A stretch of DNA of 64,000 nt, taken from positions 62,001 through 126,000 of the forward strand of contig NZ_KQ410742.1 of the NCBI RefSeq assembly GCF_001262505.1. The letters are read 5' to 3'. The translations under genes were made by a program, and so were the position numbers. Below, piece after piece: positions 15,684 through 23,246 of this stretch. The notes under the pieces are model-generated. The model ran no database searches and had not been told where the DNA came from. It saw nothing but the letters and a program-made list of their open reading frames with translations. The DNA comes from Shinella sp. SUS2 (GTDB taxonomy: Bacteria > Pseudomonadota > Alphaproteobacteria > Rhizobiales > Rhizobiaceae). How positions within the stretch are numbered: position 1 is the stretch's first letter; every line of letters starts with the position of its first letter.

Positions 15684-16990
15684 TGGCCAATACCCAGTCC
15701 TATGCCGGCAACGGCGCCTATCCCGACAGCTACTACGCCGCCTCCCGCAACATCATCCGCACGCCGAAGGTGCTGGAAGGCGCTGTCACCGCCGACGTCG
15801 CCGTGCTCGGCGCCGGCTATTCCGGCCTTTCCACCGCCATCCACCTTGCCGAAAAAGGCTACAAGGTCGTGATGGTCGAGGGCGCCGGCATCGGCTGGGG
15901 CGCGTCGGGCCGCAACGGCGGCCAGATCGTCAACGGTCTCAATGCCAGCCTCGACACGATCAAGCGCCGCTACGGCGATCAGGCCGGCGCCTTCGTCGGC
16001 GGCCTGGTGCAAGAAGGCGGCAAGATCATCCGCCGCATCGTCTCGCAATACGACATCGATTGCGACATGAAGACCGGCAACATCTATGCCGCCTATACGC
16101 CCGCCCACATGAAGGACCTCGAGCACAAGAAGGCCCTTTGGAAGAGCTACGGCATGGACGACCACCAGATGCTCGACAAGGCAGCGATCAGCAAACTGGT
16201 CAACACCGACGCCTATATCGGCGGCATGCTGGACACGACCGGCGGCCACATGCACCCGCTCAACCTCACCCTCGGCGAGGCCAAGGCACTGGAATCGCTT
16301 GGCGGCGTGATCTACGAACAGTCGCCCGTCACCCGCGTCGAGCACGAGGCGGAAAAGCCCGTCATCCACACGGCGAAGGGCAGCGTCACCGCCAAGGTCG
16401 CCGTGCTTTGCGGCAATGCCTATCTCGGCCATGTCGTGCCGAAGCTGGTTTCGCGCGTCATGCCCGTCTCCACCCAGATGGTCGCCACCGAGCCGCTCGG
16501 CGCCGAGCGCGCCGATGCGCTGATCCCGAGCGACATGTGCGTCGAGGACGTCCGCTACATCCTCGACTACTTCCGCCTCTCCGCCGACAAGCGCATGATT
16601 TTCGGCGGCGGCACCGTCTATGGCGGCACCGATCCGGCCGACGTGCGCGCAAAAATCCGCCCAAACCTCGAAAAGGTCTTCCCCTCGCTGAAGGGCGTAA
16701 AAATCGACTACGCCTGGAGCGGCAACTTCGCCCTCTCCTTCTCGCGCGTGCCGCAAATGGGCAAGATCGGCAAGAACACCTATTTTGCCCACGGCTACAG
16801 CGGCCACGGCGTCACCGGCTCGCATCTCTTCGGCCGCATCCTCTCGGAAGCGGTCGACGGCGATCTCTCGCGCTTCAGCCAGTTCGAAAAGCTGCCCTGG
16901 ATTCCCTTCCCGGGTGGGCGCATGTTCCGTGCGCAATATTCCACCATCGGCTCCTGGTGGTATCAGTTCAAGGACGCCTTCGGCCTTTAA
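15683..16990 (+). CDS. Gamma-glutamylputrescine oxidase-like FAD enzyme (PuuB-like)
   Basis: The 435-residue protein carries VLGAGYSGLSTAIHLAEKGY near residue 45, WGASGRNGGQIVNG, and the C-terminal AHGYSGHGVTGSHL, which is the DAO/PuuB pattern. PuuB removes the free amino group of gamma-glutamylputrescine as aldehyde and H2O2. The ATG overlaps the stop of the PuuA-like gene (TGATG), showing translational coupling and shared function. It is related to the DAO-type enzyme at 2052-3335 but the two are clearly different in sequence. A terminator follows at 17016. Confidence 0.85.
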   Translation: MANTQSYAGNGAYPDSYYAASRNIIRTPKVLEGAVTADVAVLGAGYSGLSTAIHLAEKGYKVVMVEGAGIGWGASGRNGGQIVNGLNASLDTIKRRYGDQAGAFVGGLVQEGGKIIRRIVSQYDIDCDMKTGNIYAAYTPAHMKDLEHKKALWKSYGMDDHQMLDKAAISKLVNTDAYIGGMLDTTGGHMHPLNLTLGEAKALESLGGVIYEQSPVTRVEHEAEKPVIHTAKGSVTAKVAVLCGNAYLGHVVPKLVSRVMPVSTQMVATEPLGAERADALIPSDMCVEDVRYILDYFRLSADKRMIFGGGTVYGGTDPADVRAKIRPNLEKVFPSLKGVKIDYAWSGNFALSFSRVPQMGKIGKNTYFAHGYSGHGVTGSHLFGRILSEAVDGDLSRFSQFEKLPWIPFPGGRMFRAQYSTIGSWWYQFKDAFGL

Positions 16991-17015
16991 GGCCCGGCAC
17001 ATTTCAGAACGGCAG

Positions 17016-17039
17016 GGCCGGCGCTTGCGCCGGCCTTTT
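17016..17039 (+). terminator. Rho-independent terminator
   Basis: GGCCGGCG-CTTG-CGCCGGCC followed by TTTT lies 25 bases after the PuuB-like stop and separates it from the thiamine riboswitch. Confidence 0.85.
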
Positions 17040-17087
17040 GCTTGCCCCTTGCGTACTGTCACAAGCGGGACTATGCCTTGCCTTGCT

Positions 17088-17186
17088 CTAACGGGGTGCC
17101 AGCGGGTTTTTTTGATCCATTGGCTGAGAGGCGGTCTCGCCAACCCGAAGAACCTGATCCGGCTCGTACCGGCGGAGGGATTAGAC
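17088..17186 (+). promoter_or_regulatory. TPP riboswitch (THI element)
   Basis: The conserved blocks occur in order: ACGGGGTGCC (17091-17100), GGCTGAGAGG (17122-17131), ACCCGAAGAACCTGATC (17143-17159), and GGCGGAGGGATTAG (17171-17184). CTGAGA and the ACCTGATC region form the pyrimidine- and pyrophosphate-sensor loops. The variable P3 arm holds a T run. It lies 50 bases ahead of thiB. No strong intrinsic terminator follows, so control of the thiB ribosome site is more likely than attenuation; this is inference. Confidence 0.95.
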
Positions 17187-17235
17187 GGCACATCCTGCGC
17201 CCTACTCCCGTTTTGTGAACAACAAGGAGGCGCGG

Positions 17236-18243
17236 ATGCGCAAGACACTTTTCTCCACCATCGCGGCACTGGCCGTTTCCCTCGCCCTTCCCGCGCTCGC
17301 GCAGGAAAAGACGCTGACCGTCTACACCTACGAGAGCTTCGTCGCCGAATGGGGCCCCGGCCCGAAGGTCAAGGAAGCCTTCGAGAAGACCTGCGGCTGC
17401 ACGGTCGAATGGGTCGGCGTCGCCGATGGCGTGGAACTTCTGACGCGCCTGAAGCTCGAAGGCGAAAGCACCAAGGCCGACCTCGTTCTCGGCCTCGACA
17501 CCAACCTCATCACCGAGGCCAAGGCGACTGGCCTCTTCGAGGCGCATGGCCTTTCGCCGGCGGACCTCACCGTGCCGGGCGGCTTCTCCGACGACACATT
17601 CCTGCCCTACGACTACGGCCATTTCGCCGTCGTCTATGACAGCGAGACGCTGAAGACCCCACCGACAAGCCTCAAGGACCTCGTCGAAGGCGACCCGTCG
17701 CAAAAAATCGTCATCGAGGACCCGCGCACGTCGACGCCCGGTCTTGGCCTGCTGCTCTGGGTGAAGTCGGTTTATGGCGACAAGGCGGGCGAGGCCTGGA
17801 GCAAGCTCAAGGATCGCGTGCTGACCGTCACGCCCGGCTGGTCGGAAGCCTATGGCCTCTTCACCAAGGGCGAGGCGCCGATGGTGCTGTCCTACACGAC
17901 CTCACCGGCCTACCACGTCATCGCGGAGAAGACCGAGCGATACAAGGCCGCCGCCTTCTCCGAAGGCCATTACGTGCAGATCGAAGTCGCCGGCCTGACG
18001 CGCACCGCTGACGACAAGGATCTTGCCCGCCAGTTCCTGACCTTCATGACCGGTCCGGATTTCCAGTCGATCATTCCGGAAACCAACTGGATGATGCCGG
18101 CCGCCAAGACGAAGGACCCGCTGCCTGCCGCCTTCGACGCGCTGGTGAAGCCGGAAAAGACCTTCCTGATGTCGTCGGACGAGGTTGCAGCCAACCGCAA
18201 GGCCTGGATCGACGAATGGCTCGCGGCGATGAGCGCCAAGTAA
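17236..18243 (+). CDS. thiB: Thiamine ABC transporter substrate-binding protein
   Basis: The 335-residue product has a signal peptide (MRKTLFSTIAALAVSLALPA, cut after ALAQ) and the extracellular-solute-binding fold (VYTYESFVAEWGPG; FLPYDYGHFAVVYD; PGWSEAYGLFTKGEAP) typical of ThiB/TbpA, which carries thiamine and its phosphates in the periplasm. ATG 17236 follows AAGGAGG. The TPP riboswitch directly upstream and thiP and thiQ directly downstream make the assignment firm. Expression should fall when TPP is abundant. Confidence 0.95.
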   Translation: MRKTLFSTIAALAVSLALPALAQEKTLTVYTYESFVAEWGPGPKVKEAFEKTCGCTVEWVGVADGVELLTRLKLEGESTKADLVLGLDTNLITEAKATGLFEAHGLSPADLTVPGGFSDDTFLPYDYGHFAVVYDSETLKTPPTSLKDLVEGDPSQKIVIEDPRTSTPGLGLLLWVKSVYGDKAGEAWSKLKDRVLTVTPGWSEAYGLFTKGEAPMVLSYTTSPAYHVIAEKTERYKAAAFSEGHYVQIEVAGLTRTADDKDLARQFLTFMTGPDFQSIIPETNWMMPAAKTKDPLPAAFDALVKPEKTFLMSSDEVAANRKAWIDEWLAAMSAK

Positions 18244-18244
18244 C

Positions 18245-19870
18245 GTGATCTTCGCCCGCACCGAGCGACGGACATTGCGTGTCGCCGGGGGCCTCGCCCT
18301 CGGCACCGTGCTGGTCTTCGTCGGTGCGGCGACCGCCGTGCTCCTCGCCCATGCCGGCTCCGGTTCCGGCGCGCCGCTCCTCGATGCCTATATCGGGCGC
18401 GTCGCGCAGTTCACTCTGCTGCAGGCGACACTCTCCACACTCCTGTCCGTCCTGCTCGCCATTCCGGTCGCCCGGGCGCTCGCCCGACAGCGGGATTTTT
18501 CCGGCCGCGTCTGGATCATCCGGCTGTCCGTCGTGCCGCTCGGCCTGCCGGCGCTGGTCGCCGCACTCGGCGTCATCGAGGTCTGGGGCCGACAGGGCGT
18601 CGTCAACGATCTGCTCGGGCTCACCGGGCTGCAGAACCCGGTCAGCGTCTACGGGCTTGCCGGCATCCTGATTGCCCATGTCTTCTTCAACCTGCCGCTC
18701 GCCGCACGCTTCCTGCTGGCGGCCCTCGAGCGCATTCCGGCCGAATACTGGCTGACCTCCGCCAATCTCGGCATGGGCAGCGGCGCAGTGTTCCGGCTTA
18801 TCGAATGGCCTGTCATCCGGCGGGTCCTGCCGGGGATCGCCGGACTCGTCTTCATGCTCTGCGCAACGAGCTTCACCATCGCGCTGACGCTCGGCGGCGG
18901 GCCGGCTGCAACGACGATCGAGGTAGCGATCTACCAGGCGCTGCGCTTCGATTTCGACCCCGAACGCGCCGTCCTGCTCGCCTTCCTGCAGATCTTCGTC
19001 ACGGCAAGCCTGCTCTGGCTGATCTCGCTGTTCGGCAAGCCACCCGAAGAGGGCATGACGACAGGCCGCGCCATCCGCCGTTTCGACGGCCGCCGGCACC
19101 GCCTTCCCGATGGCCTGGTCATCCTCCTCTTCACCCTCTTCACCGCAGCGCCTCTCGTCGCCACCCTCGTCTCAGGCCTTTCCGCCGATCTCGGCCGGCT
19201 GGCGCTCGATCCGCTGCTGCACCGGGCGCTCGTCACCAGCCTTGCAGTTTCCTTCGCCTCGGCCTGCCTCAGCCTTTCGATCGCGCTGCCCATCGTGCTC
19301 GTGCCGCGGCTGGCCGAGACGGGCAAGGTCGACCTCGCCACACGGCTGATGGCTCGTGCCCTGCCCGCGGTCGGTTCGCTGATCCTGCTCGTGCCGCCGG
19401 TCGTCGTCGCTACGGGCTGGTTCCTCGTGCTGAGAACCTTCGGCGAGACCGGACGCTTCGCCCCCGCCGTCGTCACCGTGCTCAACGCGCTGATGGCGCT
19501 GCCCTTCGTCGTGCGCGTACTGGAGCCGGCCTACCGCACCCATCTCATCCGCACCGCTCGCCTCGCCCTCAGCCTCGGCGTCACCGGAATGCATCGTCTG
19601 CGATGGATTGACCTGCCCGCCCTCAGGAAACCGTTGCTCACCGCCTTTGCCTTCGCCATGGCGCTGTCGCTCGGCGATCTCGGTGCCGTCGCCATCTTCG
19701 GTGCTGAAGGGTTCACCACCCTGCCGTGGCTGCTCTACTCCCGCATGGCGAGCTATCGCACCGCGGATGCCGCCGGCATCGCCCTGCTGCTCGGCGCAAT
19801 ATGCCTTCTCCTGACGCTGCCCTCGACCGCGGCGGAGCGCCCGACTGAAAGACCAAGCACCGATGCCTGA
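18245..19870 (+). CDS. thiP: Thiamine ABC transporter permease
   Basis: The 541-residue protein has two homologous permease halves with about twelve membrane segments in all, as expected for the fused ThiP type (FbpB-like). EAA-like loops are visible in each half (LGMGSGAVFRLIEWP; SLGVTGMHRLRWIDLP). The start is GTG, one base after the thiB stop, so translation is coupled. It would form the membrane channel with ThiQ as ATPase. Confidence 0.93.
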   Translation: MIFARTERRTLRVAGGLALGTVLVFVGAATAVLLAHAGSGSGAPLLDAYIGRVAQFTLLQATLSTLLSVLLAIPVARALARQRDFSGRVWIIRLSVVPLGLPALVAALGVIEVWGRQGVVNDLLGLTGLQNPVSVYGLAGILIAHVFFNLPLAARFLLAALERIPAEYWLTSANLGMGSGAVFRLIEWPVIRRVLPGIAGLVFMLCATSFTIALTLGGGPAATTIEVAIYQALRFDFDPERAVLLAFLQIFVTASLLWLISLFGKPPEEGMTTGRAIRRFDGRRHRLPDGLVILLFTLFTAAPLVATLVSGLSADLGRLALDPLLHRALVTSLAVSFASACLSLSIALPIVLVPRLAETGKVDLATRLMARALPAVGSLILLVPPVVVATGWFLVLRTFGETGRFAPAVVTVLNALMALPFVVRVLEPAYRTHLIRTARLALSLGVTGMHRLRWIDLPALRKPLLTAFAFAMALSLGDLGAVAIFGAEGFTTLPWLLYSRMASYRTADAAGIALLLGAICLLLTLPSTAAERPTERPSTDA

Positions 19871-20582
19871 CCTTGCCATCCACCTCACAGATGTCGCCGT
19901 GCACTTCGGGGAAAAGCGGCTGTCCTTCGACTGCGCCATTCCAGCCGGTGCCGCGGTCGCAGTCGTCGGCCCCTCGGGCGCGGGAAAATCGACGCTGTTC
20001 AACGTTATCGCCGGCTTCCAGGCGCCGGCTTCAGGCGATGTCCGGCTGCTCGGCGAAACCATGGCAGAGCGGGATCCCGCGGAACGGCCGGTCTCGATCA
20101 TCTTCCAGGACAACAATCTTTTCGCGCACCTGACGGTTGCCGACAATGTCGGCCTCGGTATCGATCCAGCGCTGCGGCTGGATGCGGCGGCGCGAGAGAG
20201 CGTGTTCGCCGCGCTCGCGCGCGTCGGCCTCGGCGGCTACGAGCAGCGCCTGCCGGGCTCGCTTTCGGGCGGCGAGCGGCAGCGCGTGGCGCTTGCCCGC
20301 GCCCTCGTACGGCGCCGGCCGATCCTGCTGCTCGACGAACCGTTCGCCGCGCTCGATCCGGCCATGCGGGCGGAGATGGCGAAACTTCTGACGGAGCTGC
20401 GCAACGAGACGAAGAGCACGATGCTCTTCATCACCCACCAGCCGGAAGACATCCGCCGACTGGCGGACCAGGTCATGTTCCTGGAGGCAGGCACAATCCT
20501 TCTCCAGGAGCCGGTCGTCGATTTCCTTTCTCGACGGGAGCCACCAGCCGTTGCAAAATTCCTCGGCCATTCCGCGCTTTAG
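19863..20582 (+). CDS. thiQ: Thiamine ABC transporter ATP-binding protein
   Basis: The 239-residue ATPase has Walker A GPSGAGKST, signature LSGGERQRVALARAL, Walker B ILLLDEPFAALD and the H-loop in LFITHQ. It overlaps the end of thiP by eight bases. Together thiBPQ forms one operon under the TPP riboswitch. No terminator is obvious after it; the 160-base gap to the next gene holds nothing I recognise. Confidence 0.93.
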   Translation: MPDLAIHLTDVAVHFGEKRLSFDCAIPAGAAVAVVGPSGAGKSTLFNVIAGFQAPASGDVRLLGETMAERDPAERPVSIIFQDNNLFAHLTVADNVGLGIDPALRLDAAARESVFAALARVGLGGYEQRLPGSLSGGERQRVALARALVRRRPILLLDEPFAALDPAMRAEMAKLLTELRNETKSTMLFITHQPEDIRRLADQVMFLEAGTILLQEPVVDFLSRREPPAVAKFLGHSAL

Positions 20583-20745
20583 CGGAACACCCGGCTTGGC
20601 GCCCCGGCGACACGCCACAATTTGGACGCCCCCCTGTGTCACCGGAGCCACAAGGGAAGCGTTTGTCGAATCGGGAGTTGCCGGCCGGGTATGGTGCGTC
20701 TATCTCATCCATTCGAGGACCCGGTTCGGGCTGTGGGCAAGAGAT

Positions 20746-22251
20746 ATGGCGAGAGCAACGCAGGAAGCTGCAACGGTACGCGGACGCGGGGTTTTGAGAC
20801 CCCTTGCGGCGCTGATGCTCGCCGGCACGCTGCTTGCCGGCTGCCAGTCCATCATCGAACAGACCTATGAACCGACGATCTCGCCCTCGTCCAACCCGCA
20901 GATCGTCGACGAGGTGCAGAAGAACGACCCGCGCGCCCAGATGGGCGCCCGCGAGCACCCGCGCATCGTCGCCAGCTACGGCGGCGAATACAAGGACGCC
21001 AAGACCGAGCGGCTCGTCGCGCGCATTGCCGGCGCGCTGACGCTCGTTTCGGAAAACCCGAACCAGTCCTATCGTATCACCATCCTGAATTCGCCCGCGA
21101 TCAACGCCTTCGCGCTGCCGGGCGGCTATCTCTACGTCACCCGCGGCCTGCTGGCGCTTGCCAACGACGCCTCGGAAGTCGCGGCCGTGCTCTCGCATGA
21201 AATGGCGCACGTCACCGCCAACCACGGCATCGAGCGGCAGAAGAAGGAAGAGGCCGAGGTCATCGCCAGCCGCGTCGTGGCCGAGGTGCTCTCCAGCAAC
21301 ATCGCCGGCAAGCAGGCCCTGGCGCGCGGAAAGATGCGCCTCGCCGCCTTCTCGCGCAACCAGGAACTCCAGGCCGACGTGATCGGCGTGCGCATGCTGG
21401 GCGAGGCGGGTTACGACCCCTATGCGGCGGCGCGCTTCCTCGATTCCATGGCGGCCTATGCCCGCTTCACCGCCGTCGACCCCGATTCCGACCAGAGCCT
21501 CGACTTCCTGTCGAGCCACCCGAATGCACCGCAGCGCGTGGAGCTGGCGCGCCTGCATGCCCGCGCCTTCGGCGCGGAAGGCGCGATCGGCGACCGCGGC
21601 CGGGACTACTACCTCGCCGGCATCGACGGCCTGCTCTACGGCGATGCGCCGGAAGAGGGCTATGTGCGCGGCCAGACCTTCCTGCATGGCAAACTCGGCA
21701 TCCGCTTCGACGTGCCGGCCGGCTTCCAGATCGACAACAAGGCCGATGCGGTGCTGGCGACAGGTCCCGGCGATGTCGCGATCCGCTTCGACGGTGTTGC
21801 CGACAGCCGCAAGCAGGACCTCGTGAACTACATTTCGAGCGGCTGGGTGACCGGCCTCAGACCGGAGACGATCCAGCCCGTCATGATCAACGGGCTGGAG
21901 GCGGCCACAGCCAAGGCCGCCGCCGACCGCTGGGAGTTCGACGTCACGGTCGTGCGCATCGACAACCAGATCTACCGCTTCCTGACTGCCGTGCCGATGG
22001 GCTCGAAGGCGCTGGAACCGACTGCGGCGATCCTCAAGGCCTCGTTCCGCAAGCTGACGCCGGCCGAAGTCACCTCGCTGAAGCCGTTGCGCATACGCGT
22101 CGTCACCGCGCGGGCGGGCGACACCGTCGCCTCGCTCGCCGGACGGATGATGGGCACGGATCGGAAACTCGACCTCTTCCGTCTGATCAACGCGATGACG
22201 GCGGCGAGCACCGTCCGCACCGGCGAAAAATTCAAGATCATCAGCGAGTGA
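20746..22251 (+). CDS. M48-family metalloprotease lipoprotein with LysM-like C-terminus (BepA-like)
   Basis: The 501-residue product has a lipoprotein signal (LMLAGTLLAGC, lipid Cys33), the zinc-protease motif HEMAH at residues 151-155 and the third ligand region NQELQADVIG, as in M48 peptidases (BepA/LoiP/Oma1 relatives). The last 60 residues (RVVTARAGDTVASLAGRMM ... TGEKFKII) resemble a LysM domain, which would bind peptidoglycan. It probably acts in outer-membrane or periplasmic protein quality control. ATG 20746 was chosen because the lipobox lies 33 residues later; the upstream frame has no family sequence. Confidence 0.87.
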   Translation: MARATQEAATVRGRGVLRPLAALMLAGTLLAGCQSIIEQTYEPTISPSSNPQIVDEVQKNDPRAQMGAREHPRIVASYGGEYKDAKTERLVARIAGALTLVSENPNQSYRITILNSPAINAFALPGGYLYVTRGLLALANDASEVAAVLSHEMAHVTANHGIERQKKEEAEVIASRVVAEVLSSNIAGKQALARGKMRLAAFSRNQELQADVIGVRMLGEAGYDPYAAARFLDSMAAYARFTAVDPDSDQSLDFLSSHPNAPQRVELARLHARAFGAEGAIGDRGRDYYLAGIDGLLYGDAPEEGYVRGQTFLHGKLGIRFDVPAGFQIDNKADAVLATGPGDVAIRFDGVADSRKQDLVNYISSGWVTGLRPETIQPVMINGLEAATAKAAADRWEFDVTVVRIDNQIYRFLTAVPMGSKALEPTAAILKASFRKLTPAEVTSLKPLRIRVVTARAGDTVASLAGRMMGTDRKLDLFRLINAMTAASTVRTGEKFKIISE

Positions 22252-22265
22252 TCGCTTCTCCCAAA

Positions 22266-22301
22266 CAAAAACCCCGCCGTCTCCGGCGGGGTTTCTTTTT
22301 T
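22266..22301. terminator. Bidirectional terminator
   Basis: A stem CCCCGCCG-TCTC-CGGCGGGG flanked by an A run and a T run lies between the convergent M48 protease and Bax-inhibitor-1 genes. Confidence 0.88.
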
Positions 22302-22323
22302 CAGCCACATCCGGCTGCCGTCG

Positions 22324-23067
22324 TTACTCGCGATTGCCGAGAAAGCGCAGCAGGAACAGGAAGAGGTTGATGAAGTCGAGGTAGAGCGTCAGTGCGCCCA
22401 TGATGGCCTTGCGGCCGGCCACGGCGACGTCGTCGGCTTCAAAATACATTTCCTTGATCTTCTGCGTGTCCCAGGCCGTCAGGCCTGCAAAGACCAGCAC
22501 GCCGATCGCGGAGATCGCGAAGTCGAGCGCCGATGACTGCAGGAACAGGTTAACGAGCGAGGCGATGATCAGGCCGAACAGGCCCATGATCAGGAACGAA
22601 CCCATCGCGGACAGGTCCCGCTTCGTCGTGTAGCCGAACAGCGACAGGGCGCCGAAGGCGGCGGCGGAGACGAAGAAAGTCTGCGCGATGCTGGCGCCGG
22701 TATAGACCAGGAAAATCGACGACAGCGACAGGCCCATCAAGCCGGCATAGACCCAGAAGGTCGCCTGCGCGGCCGCAACGCTCATCGTGTGGATGCGGAA
22801 GCTCAGGAAGAAGACCAGCGCCAGCGGGGCGAGCATCACGACCCACTTCAGCGGGCTCACATAGATCGCCTGGCCGAAGGCGGTGAGCTGCCCGTCGGCG
22901 AAAGCGGCCTGCGAAGCAGCATAAGCCACCACGCCGGTGATCGCGAGACCAAGAGCCATCAGGTTGTAGACCCGGAGCATATAGGCGCGAAGGCCTTCGT
23001 CGACGACCGCGCCGGCCTGAGCGCCGGCATTGGCCGTTCGGGTCTGGTAGTTGCGGAGATCAGCCAT
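22324..23067 (-). CDS. Bax inhibitor-1/YccA family membrane protein
   Basis: The 247-residue protein has seven predicted membrane segments and ends with the family signature LTLYLDFINLFLFLLRFLG. BI-1/TMBIM proteins form pH-sensitive calcium-leak channels or regulate membrane proteases such as FtsH (YccA in E. coli). The N-terminal 25 residues (ADLRNYQTRTANAG) are cytosolic. ATG 23067 is preceded by AGAGGAAAA. A good promoter sits 115 bases upstream. It is monocistronic, bounded by a terminator. Confidence 0.9.
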   Translation of the reverse strand: MADLRNYQTRTANAGAQAGAVVDEGLRAYMLRVYNLMALGLAITGVVAYAASQAAFADGQLTAFGQAIYVSPLKWVVMLAPLALVFFLSFRIHTMSVAAAQATFWVYAGLMGLSLSSIFLVYTGASIAQTFFVSAAAFGALSLFGYTTKRDLSAMGSFLIMGLFGLIIASLVNLFLQSSALDFAISAIGVLVFAGLTAWDTQKIKEMYFEADDVAVAGRKAIMGALTLYLDFINLFLFLLRFLGNRE

Positions 23068-23180
23068 GTTTTCCTCTCGTAAAGCCCCCTGTGATGACGG
23101 TGTCGGGTTCCCGTTTATTCGCCGAGGGTTCGGCGCGAGAGCCCGGGCAACCGCTGTGGGGCTCCAGCTTGCCTGTAAAC

Positions 23181-23209
23181 AATATGCGCATGAATTGTGT
23201 CTCGTACAA
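23181..23209 (-). promoter_or_regulatory. Predicted sigma-70 promoter of the BI-1 gene
   Basis: On the minus strand TTGTAC (23209-23204), a 17-base spacer and CATATT (23186-23181) precede the BI-1 start. It lies between that gene and the stop of the FtsX-type permease gene. Confidence 0.5.
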
Positions 23210-23246
23210 GACCCGCGCCCCTCGCAGACCGCGGATCCCGGCATCG

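Noticed and set aside
17105..17113. T run that might be a terminator tail
   Set aside because: It lies inside the variable P3 arm of the TPP riboswitch and has no stable GC stem directly before it.
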